This document shows, piece by piece, positions 32,115 to 42,560 of a stretch of DNA of 64,000 nt; the stretch's first letter is position 1; every line of letters begins with the position of its first letter. This DNA comes from Pieris napi (taxonomy: Eukaryota > Arthropoda > Insecta > Lepidoptera > Pieridae). The DNA lies in the NCBI RefSeq assembly GCF_905475465.1, contig NC_062234.1, positions 12,733,001 to 12,797,000 of the forward strand. The letters run 5' to 3'. Position numbers and translations under genes: made by a program. A model generated the notes under the pieces. That model saw nothing but the letters and a program-made list of their open reading frames with translations, was not told the DNA's origin and searched no databases.

Positions 32115-32308
32115 CAGATACCGGCAAACATCTTGAGCATTAAATAAGGGAGTGGGGGAAAGTTTGCGCATCGCGGGACACAAGCGTCAACTGATATACC
32201 AATCACGCGATCGACACGTCACTCTCCCGCCGCCCCCCCCCCCAGTGTTACCTAAAAATCGCTTCTGCGCAGGCAAGGACATTTGTTCAAGATGTTTGCC
32301 GCTATCTG
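32115..32308. mobile_element. TA-flanked MITE, 194 bp
   Basis: Terminal inverted repeats of 22 bp with one mismatch (left CAGATACCGGCAAACATCTT, right complement CAGATAGCGGCAAACATCTT, both followed by GA) are flanked by TA on each side, the target duplication of Tc1/mariner-type elements. The core is GC-rich and includes an uninterrupted run of about 12 C at 32234-32245. It has no coding capacity, so mobilisation would need a transposase in trans. Confidence 0.8.
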
Positions 32309-33072
32309 TATATGCTTTATAAGTAATAAAATAAACTACAACGTACTAAATATTAAACAAAACTGCTATGGCTACATTTAAAAATTTAAATAAAGATTAT
32401 ATTAATATTATTATATTATTTATATAAACAGCGGTTTTCTATAGAAAACATATTTTGATGTTATTATATTATTTTATAAAATAAAATATGTTTTCTGTTT
32501 TTTAAAATAATAAATGAAGCTATTATTCTCTGACCAAGTGTTATAAAAATAATTATTACAAGTAATTAATAACAATAATCTTTCCTGGAACTAGATTTAT
32601 GGTAAGTCTACTTAAACAGGCCTCCCGAGCTGACCATTCTTTTCTATCTTGAGTTAGTGTTATTCTGCCATTTGAGTAACTATTACATCGTAGTTTTAAT
32701 AAAATTCATCAAAAATGTGGAAGAAAATCAACTGATTCGCGTATTTAATTTTGGAGCCAAACTCTCTTACTATCTTATTATATTTATCCAAACAACTTGA
32801 ATCGCGTCTTGGGGCTAAAATGTTTACTCCGCTCCTAGCTTTTAGAAAGTAAATAAAAGAAATGTAAAGCATTTTACGTGGGCTTATAAAAAGATTTTAT
32901 CTTTAACGATGCTAGTTATAGAGAGCCCATTAAGGCTACGTCGAAATAATAAATAACTTGCTTCTTGATAACTTGACGAAATAAAAGCATGACCACTTAG
33001 TTTTTTTGTAAATAATATTATTAAAGTCATTTATTTTCAGTGTGCATTTTTTAAGAATACCGGTTTTTTATG
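32309..33072. other. AT-rich stretch with a hairpin
   Basis: The only structure is an inverted repeat, AGAAAACATATTTT at 32443-32456 and AAAATATGTTTTCT at 32483-32496 (14-bp perfect arms, 26-base loop). The rest is unassigned. Confidence 0.5.
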
Positions 33073-33312
33073 AAGCAGCAGTGGCTTAAGCGAGCGACTT
33101 TCATCCCTGAGGTCGTAGGTTCGATCCGGTGAAGGAAAATACTGTGAAAAAACCGGCTTTCATTAGACCCAACACAGTCAACGGCATGTGTCAGGCACTG
33201 GAAGCTGATCACCTCCTTGCCTATTAGATTGACAAATGATCATGAAACCGATACATAAATCTGAGGCCCAGACCTAAAAAGGTTGTAGCGCCGCTAATTT
33301 ATTTATTTTTAT
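33073..33312 (+). mobile_element. SINE with intact B box and internal deletion
   Basis: GTGGCTTAAGCGAGCGACTT, then GAGGTCGTAGGTTCGATCCG, a canonical B box, directly joined to GTGAAGGAAAATACTGTG. The segment between the B box and GTGAAGG (about 55 bases in the fuller copies) is missing. The end GTTGTAGCGCCGCTAATTTA with a TTTTATTTT tail is intact. Confidence 0.87.
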
Positions 33313-33420
33313 TTTATTTTTATTTTACATTAACTATTAACAGTACTTTATCAGATTATACAAAAATGGATAACATCTCTCAGTATTTAACATAGAGCTT
33401 TGTTTAATATATATTTCTTA

Positions 33421-33813
33421 CTAGCTGGCCTGGCGAACATCGTACCGCCTAACAGTCGATTCTTTATTTTTTTAAAATACTTATTCTGCTATTCGGGACA
33501 CCGGTCTAGCTAAAATAAAAAAAAGAAAGTTGATAAGACAACAAATACATTATGTATTATTAAAATTTACCTTGCCGGAACCCCTCCACTAACACTTGAA
33601 CTTTATGAGATTGTATTAAAGTTCAAATTGACTTTTAAGTATTATTACGAATATTTTGTATGGGAATATAGAAAAGTGTTGTTTTTAGACTTTTTCACTC
33701 AATTTTTTAATTAAAAAAAGAAAAAACCATCCTCGTACTTCAAAGAATATTATAAAAAAAGAATCAGACGTGTCGTGACAACGGAAAACGGGTTTAATTT
33801 TTATATATATAGA
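33421..33813 (-). mobile_element. Non-autonomous Helitron, third subfamily
   Basis: CTAG at 33421-33424 is followed by CTGGCCTGGCGAACATCGTA and CCGCCTAACAGTCGATTC. The other end is GTGTCGTGACAACGGAAAAC then TTTTTATATATATAGA. Read on minus this gives TCTATATATATAAAAATTAA ... CCAGCTAG. The minus-strand 65-codon frame at 33685-33882 crosses the boundary and is spurious. Confidence 0.65.
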
Positions 33814-34438
33814 TAATAGTAAATCTTCACTAGGCATTTCGTCTTTCATCCAAGTATTTAAAAAAGTGCGTAGTGCCCTCAAAGGCTGGCAACACCGTCG
33901 CTAACATGGCTGTCCTAGCGGCTTATATCTGTATCTTAAAACATATAAAATTGATAATGCGATTGGCAGGAGACAATTAATTAGCCTACCACTTCGCTGG
34001 GTGAAGTGAGTGAACTTAATTATTAACATTTACATTTCGCTCAACTGATTTGATAATGTATGACAAATAAGTAATTAATACAAAGCCCACCATCTCCAAT
34101 CAGCAATAATTATGTCATGACATCACTTTCTTCATACACTTTTTAATACAACCTAGATTATACAGAATCAACCATTCATTTTATTTATGACAGCTAACCA
34201 ATCATCCCTAATGCGTTACCGTTAATAATAATAGTTAAAAGTAATATAATATATATAGATAAAATGTGTGTATTAGTATAAACGCTGTGTCTTTTGGCAG
34301 AACAAGAAAATATGCCTAACTTCCGAAATTGTTATTCTCATCATATTCCATTTTCCATCGAATTTATCGATTCTAAAAAAGCCGGCAATGTGTTCGATTT
34401 TTCCAGCAAATCTTTTCTTATATCTCTTTAAAAAACGA
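33814..34438. other. Non-coding stretch
   Basis: Nothing recognised. CAAAGGCTGGCAACACCGTC at 33880 is a short GC-rich word without context. Confidence 0.4.
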
Positions 34439-34494
34439 CTTAGAAAATTAATGTTTAAGTAACTATAGAGTTACTTAACCATTAATTTTCTAAG
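34439..34494. repeat. Near-perfect 26-bp stem hairpin
   Basis: The left arm (34439-34464, beginning CTTAGAAAATTAATG) and the right arm (34469-34494) are reverse complements at 25 of 26 positions, separated by a 4-base ATAG loop. No longer TIR element surrounds it. It could extrude as a cruciform or, if transcribed, form a tight RNA stem. A pre-miRNA is unlikely, because the stem is short and the loop small. Confidence 0.85.
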
Positions 34495-34783
34495 GTTGTC
34501 GTTGTTATCTATTATTAATGGTTTTCGAATTAGATCGAATATAAAATGACAATCACTACGTTTATACTATTAAGTGAAAAATCAGTTCTACGAAATAGAT
34601 ATTGTGACCCTCATAATGACCAACAGTCACCACAAGATAAACGCGATTGTCTTAACGATGCTCCATGTTGTCCTGTCAGTAATTAATAGAGCTGGCCTAG
34701 CCCTGACCCGATCATTGGTCCGTAACTCTTTAACACGATCACTGACCTATAAAATCAACATTCGTTATAAATATTATATTATA
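34495..34783. other. Spacer
   Basis: No gene. The 80-codon frame at 34574-34816 contains a TLTRSLVRNSLTRSLTY segment made by a short imperfect duplication and runs into the Helitron. Confidence 0.4.
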
Positions 34784-35219
34784 CTAGCTGCCCCCGCAAA
34801 TTTCGCCTTAATGTGATTTTACTTAACCTACCTGTTTAGTACATACCAACATGGAACATTTTGCTATGCTACATTAGAGACTGTCCGGTTTTCCGAAATG
34901 AAAACTTTTAGTTTTTCTGTGATTTTTCTATATATAAACCGAATACCGTATAACCGTATATTAAGTTATAAGTTCTTAACTAATAAATAAGAAATAGGGG
35001 ATGATCGTAGAGGGTAGATGCAAATTAAGGGTTGTATATACTTTTGTATGTTGTATCATCAAAAATTAAAAACAAAACAAAAAATTGTCTAAAAAGTTTC
35101 AAGTTTTCAGTTGAAAGATAGATAGTAGCCGATATATGCATTAAAAAATCATAAGTATCGGTCGAGCCGTTTCGGAGGAATATGGGAACGAACATCACAC
35201 GAGAATTTTATATATTAGA
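34784..35219 (-). mobile_element. Non-autonomous Helitron, both ends present
   Basis: CTAGCTGCCCCCGCAAATTT at the left, GTACATACCAACATGGAACA inside, and GAATTTTATATATTAGA at the right give TCTAATATATAAAATTCTCG ... GGCAGCTAG on the minus strand. The same subfamily as 9455-9893 and 60180-60644, shown by the shared GTGATTTTACTTAACCTAC and GCTATGCTACATTAGAGACT blocks. Confidence 0.82.
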
Positions 35220-35454
35220 CGATTATGCAATCCCTAGCCCTATAGATAGGCCAGGTAAAGCTAGTCCCCACAATCATTTTTCGTACGTCCAATGAACTCA
35301 CTTATTTGATTTTAAGAAATTCTGTATAACACTATTTGTACTGTATAATATTTGTAACTTGTTCCACATATTTAAATTTATAACCAGTTGTTACCATATA
35401 GTTTAATAAATATGTGTTAAATTGAAATCATTTGACAATTAGCTTGACTTAGTA
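35220..35454. other. Spacer
   Basis: No feature is seen. Confidence 0.45.
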
Positions 35455-35555
35455 TCCATCACGATCTTGAGTCTCGTATTTCACCTCGCTCCAAGTCTTT
35501 CCGGCTCTCTATTCCTCATCTGCAACTGTACGTCGCCAGGTTTGCTTGGTAATTA
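35455..35555 (-). repeat. LINE ORF2 C-terminal scrap (family of 40985-42560)
   Basis: GTCTCGTATTTCACCTCGCT, CCAAGTCTTTCCGGCTCTCT and CAACTGTACGTCGCCAGGTT match 41047-41118. The translation on minus gives AGKTWSEVKYE-like residues near the end of an endonuclease-reverse transcriptase. Confidence 0.65.
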
Positions 35556-36800
35556 GCTTGCTTTCTACCTATTAAATATTAATTCGCGGGGAATTGCGAT
35601 CCATATATTAAGTGATATGACCGCTAAAAATGTATCATCAGAACATTTATTAGCCAGATTAATTATGCGAAGATATTTTGCTGAGAGCAATGCCTCAATT
35701 GCAAGACAAAAAAATTGGAAAACATCCAAGAAGGCTTAAGCCTCCAAAGGAGCCAAACGAGTTGCCATTATGCTGAATTACTAAAATATAGCACTGAAAT
35801 ATGTAAAATAGTGGTACAATATTTTTAAGACAGTTATTGCGTTTCAACGAAACCACTTCGAAGCAATTCCATTTTATCTGCTTTTATTATAAGTTGATGC
35901 GATCAGGTTTTAAATGCAATTTATATTTATTTTTAAATAAATGTTTGAATTAGTGAACACACGTGTTTGGATATGCTTGCAAATCAATTTCAACTGCTAT
36001 TTCTTCCGTTGCTGATCCATAACTTGGTAGTAGCGCGTAGTATTTTGGCGAACTACAAGTAATAATATAAAAAGTACGATGAGTTAAATATTTTATTCTA
36101 TTTTTTGGAAGATTCACAAAATATTTATATTCACCGAAATTGTCATGTATTTTAGAATTTATAGATTGTAATCTATACTATAGAAAGTGTATAATGTATC
36201 ATACACATGTCCTTTACTTTTTTTTATCTATTGACTCTGCCTGACTTAAGACTCATAAGTAATTTAAAACTAACCTAATTTACTTTACTAAAACTAAATT
36301 AATTTACTAAAAATAATATTGGACATAATAACACTACTTACAGTCTCTATTAAAGGGAAGACACTCTGTTCCTTTGTACTATTTTTATCCGTTTATCACT
36401 GTTGGTGTACTTTAATAAATAAATAATGGCGTACGGAACAAAACAGTGATTGGTATCAATGTTTACACATAGGCTTCGAACTCACGGTTACAGGGTTGAG
36501 AATTGCATTCATGACGCTGACACACTGTAGCTATATATTACCTAGTCCGAAAATTTAAATTAATATATAATGATAACACAGAGCAATAAATGTAATTAGT
36601 GTTTAATTTGCTAAGTCTATTTAAACACGATCAGAGTCAAGAGAAAAAAAGATAAGTGTACTTAACAGATAATTAATGAGATCCCCGATATCAAGAATGC
36701 AATTAAAATAATAATTATGTTGAGTTCCGATCAGTGTTACATTAATTGGAAAGCAAAATAAACAATAATTGAATAAATGTTTTATTTAACGATTATCTAA
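35556..36800. other. Non-coding stretch
   Basis: No repeat is recognised. Several TAAT-core words lie between 36560 and 36760. Nothing codes. Confidence 0.4.
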
Positions 36801-36806
36801 TACATC

Positions 36807-37154
36807 TTGAATTTTATGATAATTGCAAAAGAAAAAAAGGCAGTTACCGCAACTCATGAATACCTATGTACGTGGATGGGTTGCTGGCTTAAAAGAGTGG
36901 TATGCACTTTTTTAAAGTTTTATTACCCAGGAAATACCTCCACTGGAAGTCGATTCTATAGCTTTCCAGTTTGCAAAAGCCTCGAGAAGCGGACTGTTAA
37001 ACTTCCAGCCATCGAAATAGTGCCTATGAAACCATGCATAAATAATGCGTGGTTATGCATAATGACGAAATATCCCTCGGTACAGAGAGAAAATCAAGCT
37101 GATCAATTTAGAAAGAAGAAGCTGCTATTTGGGGGCTTGGGCTGTTATATTTGA
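36807..37154 (+). CDS. 115-codon open frame, unassigned
   Basis: This is one of the two longest frames in the window that I cannot explain by a transposon. It starts at ATG 36807 and ends with TGA at 37152-37154. The predicted protein begins with a basic segment, has several cysteines (CTWMGCW, CTFLKFYY, PVCKSLEKR, PCINNAWLC) and ends in RKKKLLFGGLGCYI. There is no zinc-knuckle spacing, signal peptide or family signature that I recognise. A frame of 115 codons is expected occasionally by chance in 64 kb, and the upstream sequence shows no promoter or splice context, so it is probably not a gene. Part of an old retroelement is another possibility. Confidence 0.12.
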   Translation: MNFMIIAKEKKAVTATHEYLCTWMGCWLKRVVCTFLKFYYPGNTSTGSRFYSFPVCKSLEKRTVKLPAIEIVPMKPCINNAWLCIMTKYPSVQRENQADQFRKKKLLFGGLGCYI

Positions 37155-39743
37155 CTTGTATTCGAAGCATACATACATTCTCGTATTTGGTGTCGATCGG
37201 TATACGACAAAAAAAATTAAAGAAGCAATCTTGTTACAGGATTAATATTTCCCTATATAAGGAAAGTTAAATAATGAAAGACGTGTTTCAATTATAATAG
37301 TTGGAAATAAATGGATTCTGGCTACTATTGTCAGACTGGTAATACATTAATTATATATGTGATATGTATTAAAACATCTTACCTGTGTGTTCAGATTTCA
37401 TTAAAACAATAACCAACTGCTGACACGGCTCACGTAGTTGTTCTAAATTTTAACAGCTGAAGGTGCGCGATACACCAATTCCTCGACAATAATACTATGT
37501 ATCTGTGAATAGATGTAAGTGGTATTTAAGATATTGTTTTATAAATCAGATTTGTCTCTGTCTTATTCATCTATCGCTTCCTCTTAAAGTTGCGAAGATT
37601 ACTTCAAGCCCTTAATTATCGTGGTGAGCCTGCCCGATAGCTTTGAGATAATCACACCACGTTGAACCTTTGATCCTACCCGTAGGGCTCCGTCTGTTAG
37701 TCCTTAGGTCTCTTGGTGCAGACATCCCGTAGTTATTTAAAATTTTATATATTCACTTTTTATGTGTTAGGGTACGTCTATAGGGCTTGGGGATCCGTAG
37801 GGTTGTAAGGTTCACTCACCCTCTCATATATTTAGTTATCTAGTACAGCTTGATCATACATACACTACATGTACCTTACAGATACGCCTGCCATTTAATA
37901 CATATAAATTTAACCACACATTTCAAAGTCTGGTGTCTGGTAAGCTGAACGTATTCACGATGGATATATCTTACTTTAGTAATTATGTATACATGAAATA
38001 CTTGCTGTGGCTTGGTTGATTCTTTTGTTGCTATTCTTTAGGCAGGATCAATAAACTACTTATCATGTAGCTTTTTGCTATTGGGCTTGTCTCGGAGAAC
38101 TTAAAATAGTAAGCAAAGGTTGTAATTCAAACAAATGGGTAGGTGATCGAACCTCAACGCAAGCCGAATTTTCCTACCACTGCCAGCTTATCAACTATAT
38201 ATATCAGTAATATAACCAAATGCGTACCCGACCGCTACCACATCCTTTAATAAATTATAATGGGTAAAATCCAACGTAAGCGGCGTTTTGAAGGAAAAAA
38301 ATATGGCCTCGTGATCATTGGGAGTGGACGGGTATTGCGACTGCGAAAGAGTTGCTCAATCTGGCACAGAACATACTTCACGAGACTGACGGCTAAGGAG
38401 AGGCATTGAAAGAAAATGAATATCACCAAAGAATCTAAGAGCCTATTTGCAACAGATGATATAAGGTTTATATTAAATACTATATACTTTTACTTACATT
38501 CAAATAGTATCATCGTCAATCTATTTTAATTGGCAGTTGTAATAGGATGTGCAGTTATATTCCATGTCCGACTGTGAAAGGCTGACACGAATTTTGTCCT
38601 CAGTAGTTCCATGGTGCAGTTAATGCATATAGGTGCAATCATATTTACATAGGTAATTGCGCCTATATATATTCACTTTTTCTGTGTTGTGTGTATAATA
38701 TTAGTAGGTTAAACACCACAATATAACAACGTAAGTGGAGATAAGTAGCATTTATCATCAAAAAAAATGGAGCCAAAACGTCAGGCACTGTGACTAATTA
38801 CGGGGAGTCCCCCCGTGATGGTAGACGACATTTAATTAACTGCGGGACACTGGAAAAGAAAATCACGTCACAGAAGTCAATGAAAACTGTTAGAGACCTA
38901 TGTAAAACTGAATTAGGTGACAAAACAATTCGTTATTATCCATCATAAATAATTATCATCATTAAAAATTGTTTCGTTTGGTTTGATAGGTTAAGAATAT
39001 TAAATTTTACATTAAAAATCCCTTCTTTGAGTTATCCTCTTTGAATGTTAAGAATAAAGAGGGGACGCCCACCAGAAATCCGGGAAGATTAAATAAAAGA
39101 GATAGCGGGGAAATATTAATAAATAGTAGCGAAGCTAAGAGACAAATCACTCTTACGGATAATGCTCGAAAATGAGCTATTTCTATTTTTATTTATTTTA
39201 TTAAAATCCCTTTAAAATAAAAAACATATTTCCACCGCGTAAAAGGAAGTCCAACAGTCCTAACATCAAACATATTCGTATTACTTAATGAAATATTCAC
39301 ACGTCAAGTTGTGTTTAGTTATAAAGAGATAACGCCCCCTCACAAGTCTATTCACTTCGTACATCCACACTGACCCAGTTTCGTTCAAAGCGTTTCACCG
39401 GAAAAATATTCAACGTTTCGGTATGTTTCAAACTTCAATAGATGCTTTTATTTGGTTAGATGTTGCACGCCCTTGACTCGGTTGCTTTTACATCTTTGCT
39501 CTTTGCAGTTGCAGTTTTTTATTAATGTGCTAACTTTGCTAGTCTTAACTTTGTTGGAACAGAATTTGGCTGTTCGGCCCAAAGGATATTTCAATTGAAT
39601 TCATAGTCTACATAGTAGAGCTACTCGTCAACTACTTCCAACGGTAATAAACAGACTTTTTTTAAGAATCTTAGTATTATGAAAAATAAAAATCGAACCT
39701 TAAATCGATTTATAAGCGCTAATTGATTTTCATAGAAGTCCTG
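37155..39743. other. Repeat-poor stretch with two GC-richer patches
   Basis: 37620-37830 contains GATCCTACCCGTAGGGCTCC and TTGGGGATCCGTAGGGTTGT, which share a CCGTAGGG word and may be a decayed retroelement. 38760-38900 contains a GACTAATTACGGGGAGTCCC palindromic patch. Neither codes. A 60-codon minus frame at 38247-38429 is unassigned. Confidence 0.35.
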
Positions 39744-39915
39744 CCCTGCGATTCTGTAACTCACTTTTCGAACTCACACAGCGGTTTTCGCATCGGCAGT
39801 CGCTCTCAAATCAGTCGTGAAGCAGTTACTTTATGATTTGGCATTCTGAAAAACTGGGAGCGTGTAGTAGTAAACCGCTGCGTGAGTTCGAAAAGTGAGT
39901 TACAGAATCGCAGGG
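39744..39915. mobile_element. Complete foldback MITE, 172 bp
   Basis: Two 44-base arms (39744-39787 and 39872-39915, starting CCCTGCGATTCTGTAACTCA) are reverse complements with a single mismatch and enclose an 84-base centre with GCAGTCGCTCTCAAATCAGT and a GAAGCAGTTACTTTATGATT stretch. CTG occurs directly on both sides (39741-39743 and 39916-39918), a plausible 3-bp target duplication. Arms making up half the length mean that the transcript or single strand would fold into one long hairpin. Another copy lies at 288-412. Confidence 0.85.
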
Positions 39916-40984
39916 CTGTTTGACTTATTAAAATTGTAATGAATATTGGGACGCTTGCAACACTTTTAAGAAGCTTTCCTTACTTAGCTTGTTCTTCACA
40001 AATACGGGCGTATTCTAACATACCACAAATTCACATGGCCTAATTATAAGACAGAGATTATAGAGAGGAATAATTATTCTGTAAATAAGCAAAGTAGTTT
40101 GTCATGTTTTTCTTTAACCAGTAGGGATCGTGTCATAATGATATGACATAACGAGCATTTAATTATCAAACAATATTTAGAAGCCACTGGGGAGATGGGA
40201 CATTTTCCCTCTAATTAATTATACAACATGACCTAACCCAACCCTTTTATGTTTTAACGTTAAGCGCGGCTTAGATTATTCGTCAGTAAATTAATAATTT
40301 GTAAATCTACTTTCAAATTCACGTACGTTGAATTTTGTATGTAAATTTTGTGGAACTGCAGAAACAATCGAGTTCTTGTTCGAGTTTTGTAGGTGTTTAA
40401 AATTGTCTAGCTTGGAACTTTTAGCGATTCATGTAATTTTACTGACGCTTCTTGGATATAAAATATTTTGCAAGGTTGAATTTTACGAAATGCGAAACGA
40501 AATAGTTTGAGTTCAGATTGTTTTTGCTTGTCTCTACACTCGGTAGCTATGATGGTTCTAACAAGATTTTGTAAATGGTGCAACTTTTGTCAATCAGTTA
40601 CGTCTTGTGATATCTTACTCGACACCTAAAATTAACGAATTAGTTTTATTAAATCAAACAAATAGTATCTTTTTGTAATATACTAAATGTGTATTGACTT
40701 AACATATTATCACGTATAGGTTATTGGTGTTATAACGATTAATCAACAGAGCAATCCTTATTGTGTGATATATGCTATGATATATGATATATCCTCATCT
40801 CGTCTTAATTTAAATTCCTACTAGAGATAACGAACTGAAAACCTTCAAATGTATATGATTTATTAAACCAATATATCGACTATATGAAGTTTTCCTTATG
40901 TTTACATAAAATCTTAAGTTTTAAAGAAATACGAATACTACTCTTTGAGTTGTTAAGTAGTCTAATGACTTACTTGACTAAATA
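39916..40984. other. Non-coding stretch
   Basis: No gene or repeat recognised. TATGCTATGATATATGATAT at about 40770 is a local ATGATAT repeat. Confidence 0.45.
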
Positions 40985-41132
40985 CCCTATAGCCCCTAGA
41001 TGGGGCAGAGGGCGTCCACAGTGAGTCTCCATCGCGTTCGGTCTAGAGCCTCGTATTTTACCTCGCTCCAAGTCTTTCCGGCTCTCTTTGCCTCATATGT
41101 AACTGTACGAAGGTTTGCTTGGGACGGCCAAG
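40985..41132 (-). pseudogene. LINE ORF2 C-terminal remnant, right part (interrupted by hAT)
   Basis: With 42459-42560 this makes one LINE segment once the hAT element is removed. Read on minus, this half continues after the GRPK motif and gives SWSEV/TWSEVKYEAL and DRTRWRLTVDALCP, the W..V....DR.RWR..V.ALC ending of insect LINE endonuclease-reverse transcriptases, then a stop. The last 8 bases (CGGCCAAG, 41125-41132) are the left target-site duplication. Confidence 0.7.
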
Positions 41133-42458
41133 CAGTGTTGCCAACTTAATTTTAACGAACCCACCAATTTTGCCGTCGCAACCCACCAGAAAACCACTAA
41201 AATCCACACTAACTAATAAAATAAATGTAAGTGTGTTTGTTTATTTATCCTTTTTTCACGCCGAAAGGAAAGATAGGATCGATGTGATTTTTATGTCCGC
41301 AGATAGGAGGGGGTTAGGCAAGCAGCTCGCGAGCACAATTTTTTTGTTTTTACCGCGGGAAACACATGTTCTACTGAAGTAAACAGTAGTCTATGGACTA
41401 TGTCACTCTTTACTTTAGATGGATAGCATACAGCTAGGATATATTTTTTGACAATAAAAGAACAATATTGTAAATTGAATTATAAAATTCGTTTATTTTC
41501 ATTACAAAAAAACTTATAGAAGACATACAAAATCGTTAAAAATCATCTTCAGCAGAGTCGGATTCCTCTGCACCTTATGATTTTAAGTACATTTCTTTCG
41601 TTCCTATTTTCTGGACTACATAATTTGGCAAGATGTAATTATTGCAACACTTTCCTTCGCGTTTTAAACCTGCGCGGATAGTCATAATAGATGACAGTAG
41701 ATCTAGCTTCATTCGGTTTCTGTGTTTTGTCTTCACGATATTCATAATGCTGAATAATCGCTCTACTTCAGCATTAGAGTGCGGTAAAACTAATAAAGAT
41801 AGCAACGTGGCTAAATCTTCAAATCGGTTTTCTCCTGCAATGCCTTCGAAATCCAGCACCTCGTACCAAAATTCCAGCCGCCACCAGCTGTACTTTCCAC
41901 CACTTCTAGCCAGTCCTTTAATTGGGAGTCCCGTAACCAACAATCCCGGAACTTTTGCGTATATTGCGGTTTTGGCATTTTGTTTTAAAAATAAACTAAA
42001 CATTTGCAAACATACAAGGTCGCTCCGATGCATAGCATAACCAAAACTACTAAGTATCTGTGTTGTGTATTTCTATTTTTGTGCATGCATACGAAACGAA
42101 CACATACAAATCTCATTAATTCAAATCAAATTTGACCCATTAGTCATACGAATAAAGTCCATAATCAAAATAATTTAAGAAATTGATAAACTTGTTTCGG
42201 GAAATTCCCGAAAATAACGAACGTAATTTTACAGAGTTGCCTACATAATGACAAAATATTCCTTTATAAGGTAAACGTTTTCGTCTTTTCCTGTAAAGAT
42301 ATCACTCGTGCTAGTGGTTAAATGTCGTAGCATACCACTGAATGAAACAAACTAAACCACTAGAATAATCCACTAGCCACTAAAACCAAAATTCGCCCGC
42401 TAAAACGTATATCTAAACCACCAGATCTAGTGGAATATCCACTAAGTTGGCAACACTG
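41133..42458 (-). mobile_element. hAT transposon, 1,326 bp, deletion derivative
   Basis: Perfect 16-bp terminal inverted repeats, CAGTGTTGCCAACTTA at 41133-41148 and TAAGTTGGCAACACTG at 42443-42458, are flanked by identical 8-bp direct repeats CGGCCAAG at 41125-41132 and 42459-42466. CAGTG termini and an 8-bp duplication are diagnostic of the hAT superfamily. Both subterminal regions carry repeated CCACTA/CCACCA words (for example ACCACTAAAATCCACACTAA on the left, and CCACTAGAATAATCCACTAG on the right), as expected for transposase binding sites. The element keeps only the C-terminal transposase domain, so it is non-autonomous. Confidence 0.95.
41575..42033 (-). CDS. hAT transposase C-terminal dimerisation domain, partial
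   Basis: The frame of 152 codons on minus encodes RLEFWYEVLDFEG (about residues 52-64), then FEDLATLLSLLVLPHSNAEV and ERLFSIMNIVKTKHRNRM (about 71-108) and LLSSIMTIRAGLKREGKC. The LP.SNAEVER.FS...N..K.K.RNR block is the hAT family dimerisation region. The BED zinc finger and RNase H-like catalytic core that make up the ~500-700-residue full protein are missing, so it cannot transpose DNA. The frame is nevertheless fully open, which suggests a young element or retention of the domain. Start choice (ATG at 42031-42033) is uncertain because the true N-terminus was deleted. A 132-codon plus-strand frame in the same place is its shadow. Confidence 0.9.
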   Translation of the reverse strand: MHRSDLVCLQMFSLFLKQNAKTAIYAKVPGLLVTGLPIKGLARSGGKYSWWRLEFWYEVLDFEGIAGENRFEDLATLLSLLVLPHSNAEVERLFSIMNIVKTKHRNRMKLDLLSSIMTIRAGLKREGKCCNNYILPNYVVQKIGTKEMYLKS

Positions 42459-42560
42459 CGGCCAAGCTTCCGATGTCCCCGCGGGTTCCAATCCGCGGGT
42501 GTATGGCCTATCCATTTTCACTTGCGTCGCTTGATCTGCTAGCTAATCGGGGTTTGTCGG
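42459..42560 (-). pseudogene. LINE ORF2 C-terminal remnant, left part
   Basis: The minus-strand reading gives KWIGHT, then WNPRGHRKLGRPKQT across the hAT insertion point. The hAT target CTTGGCCG lies on the codons for LGRP of the conserved GRPK motif. This is the upstream half of the LINE continued at 40985-41132. Confidence 0.7.

Noticed and set aside
33073..33140. tRNA gene at the SINE head
   Set aside because: The A/B box arrangement is SINE-internal, no cloverleaf closes, and the SINE body follows directly.
38760..38960. Possible decayed transposase or viral fragment
   Set aside because: Some codon-like composition, but no motif in any frame could be read.
41642..42040. 132-codon plus-strand open frame
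   Set aside because: It lies opposite the hAT dimerisation-domain frame, which has a clear family signature; this one has none.
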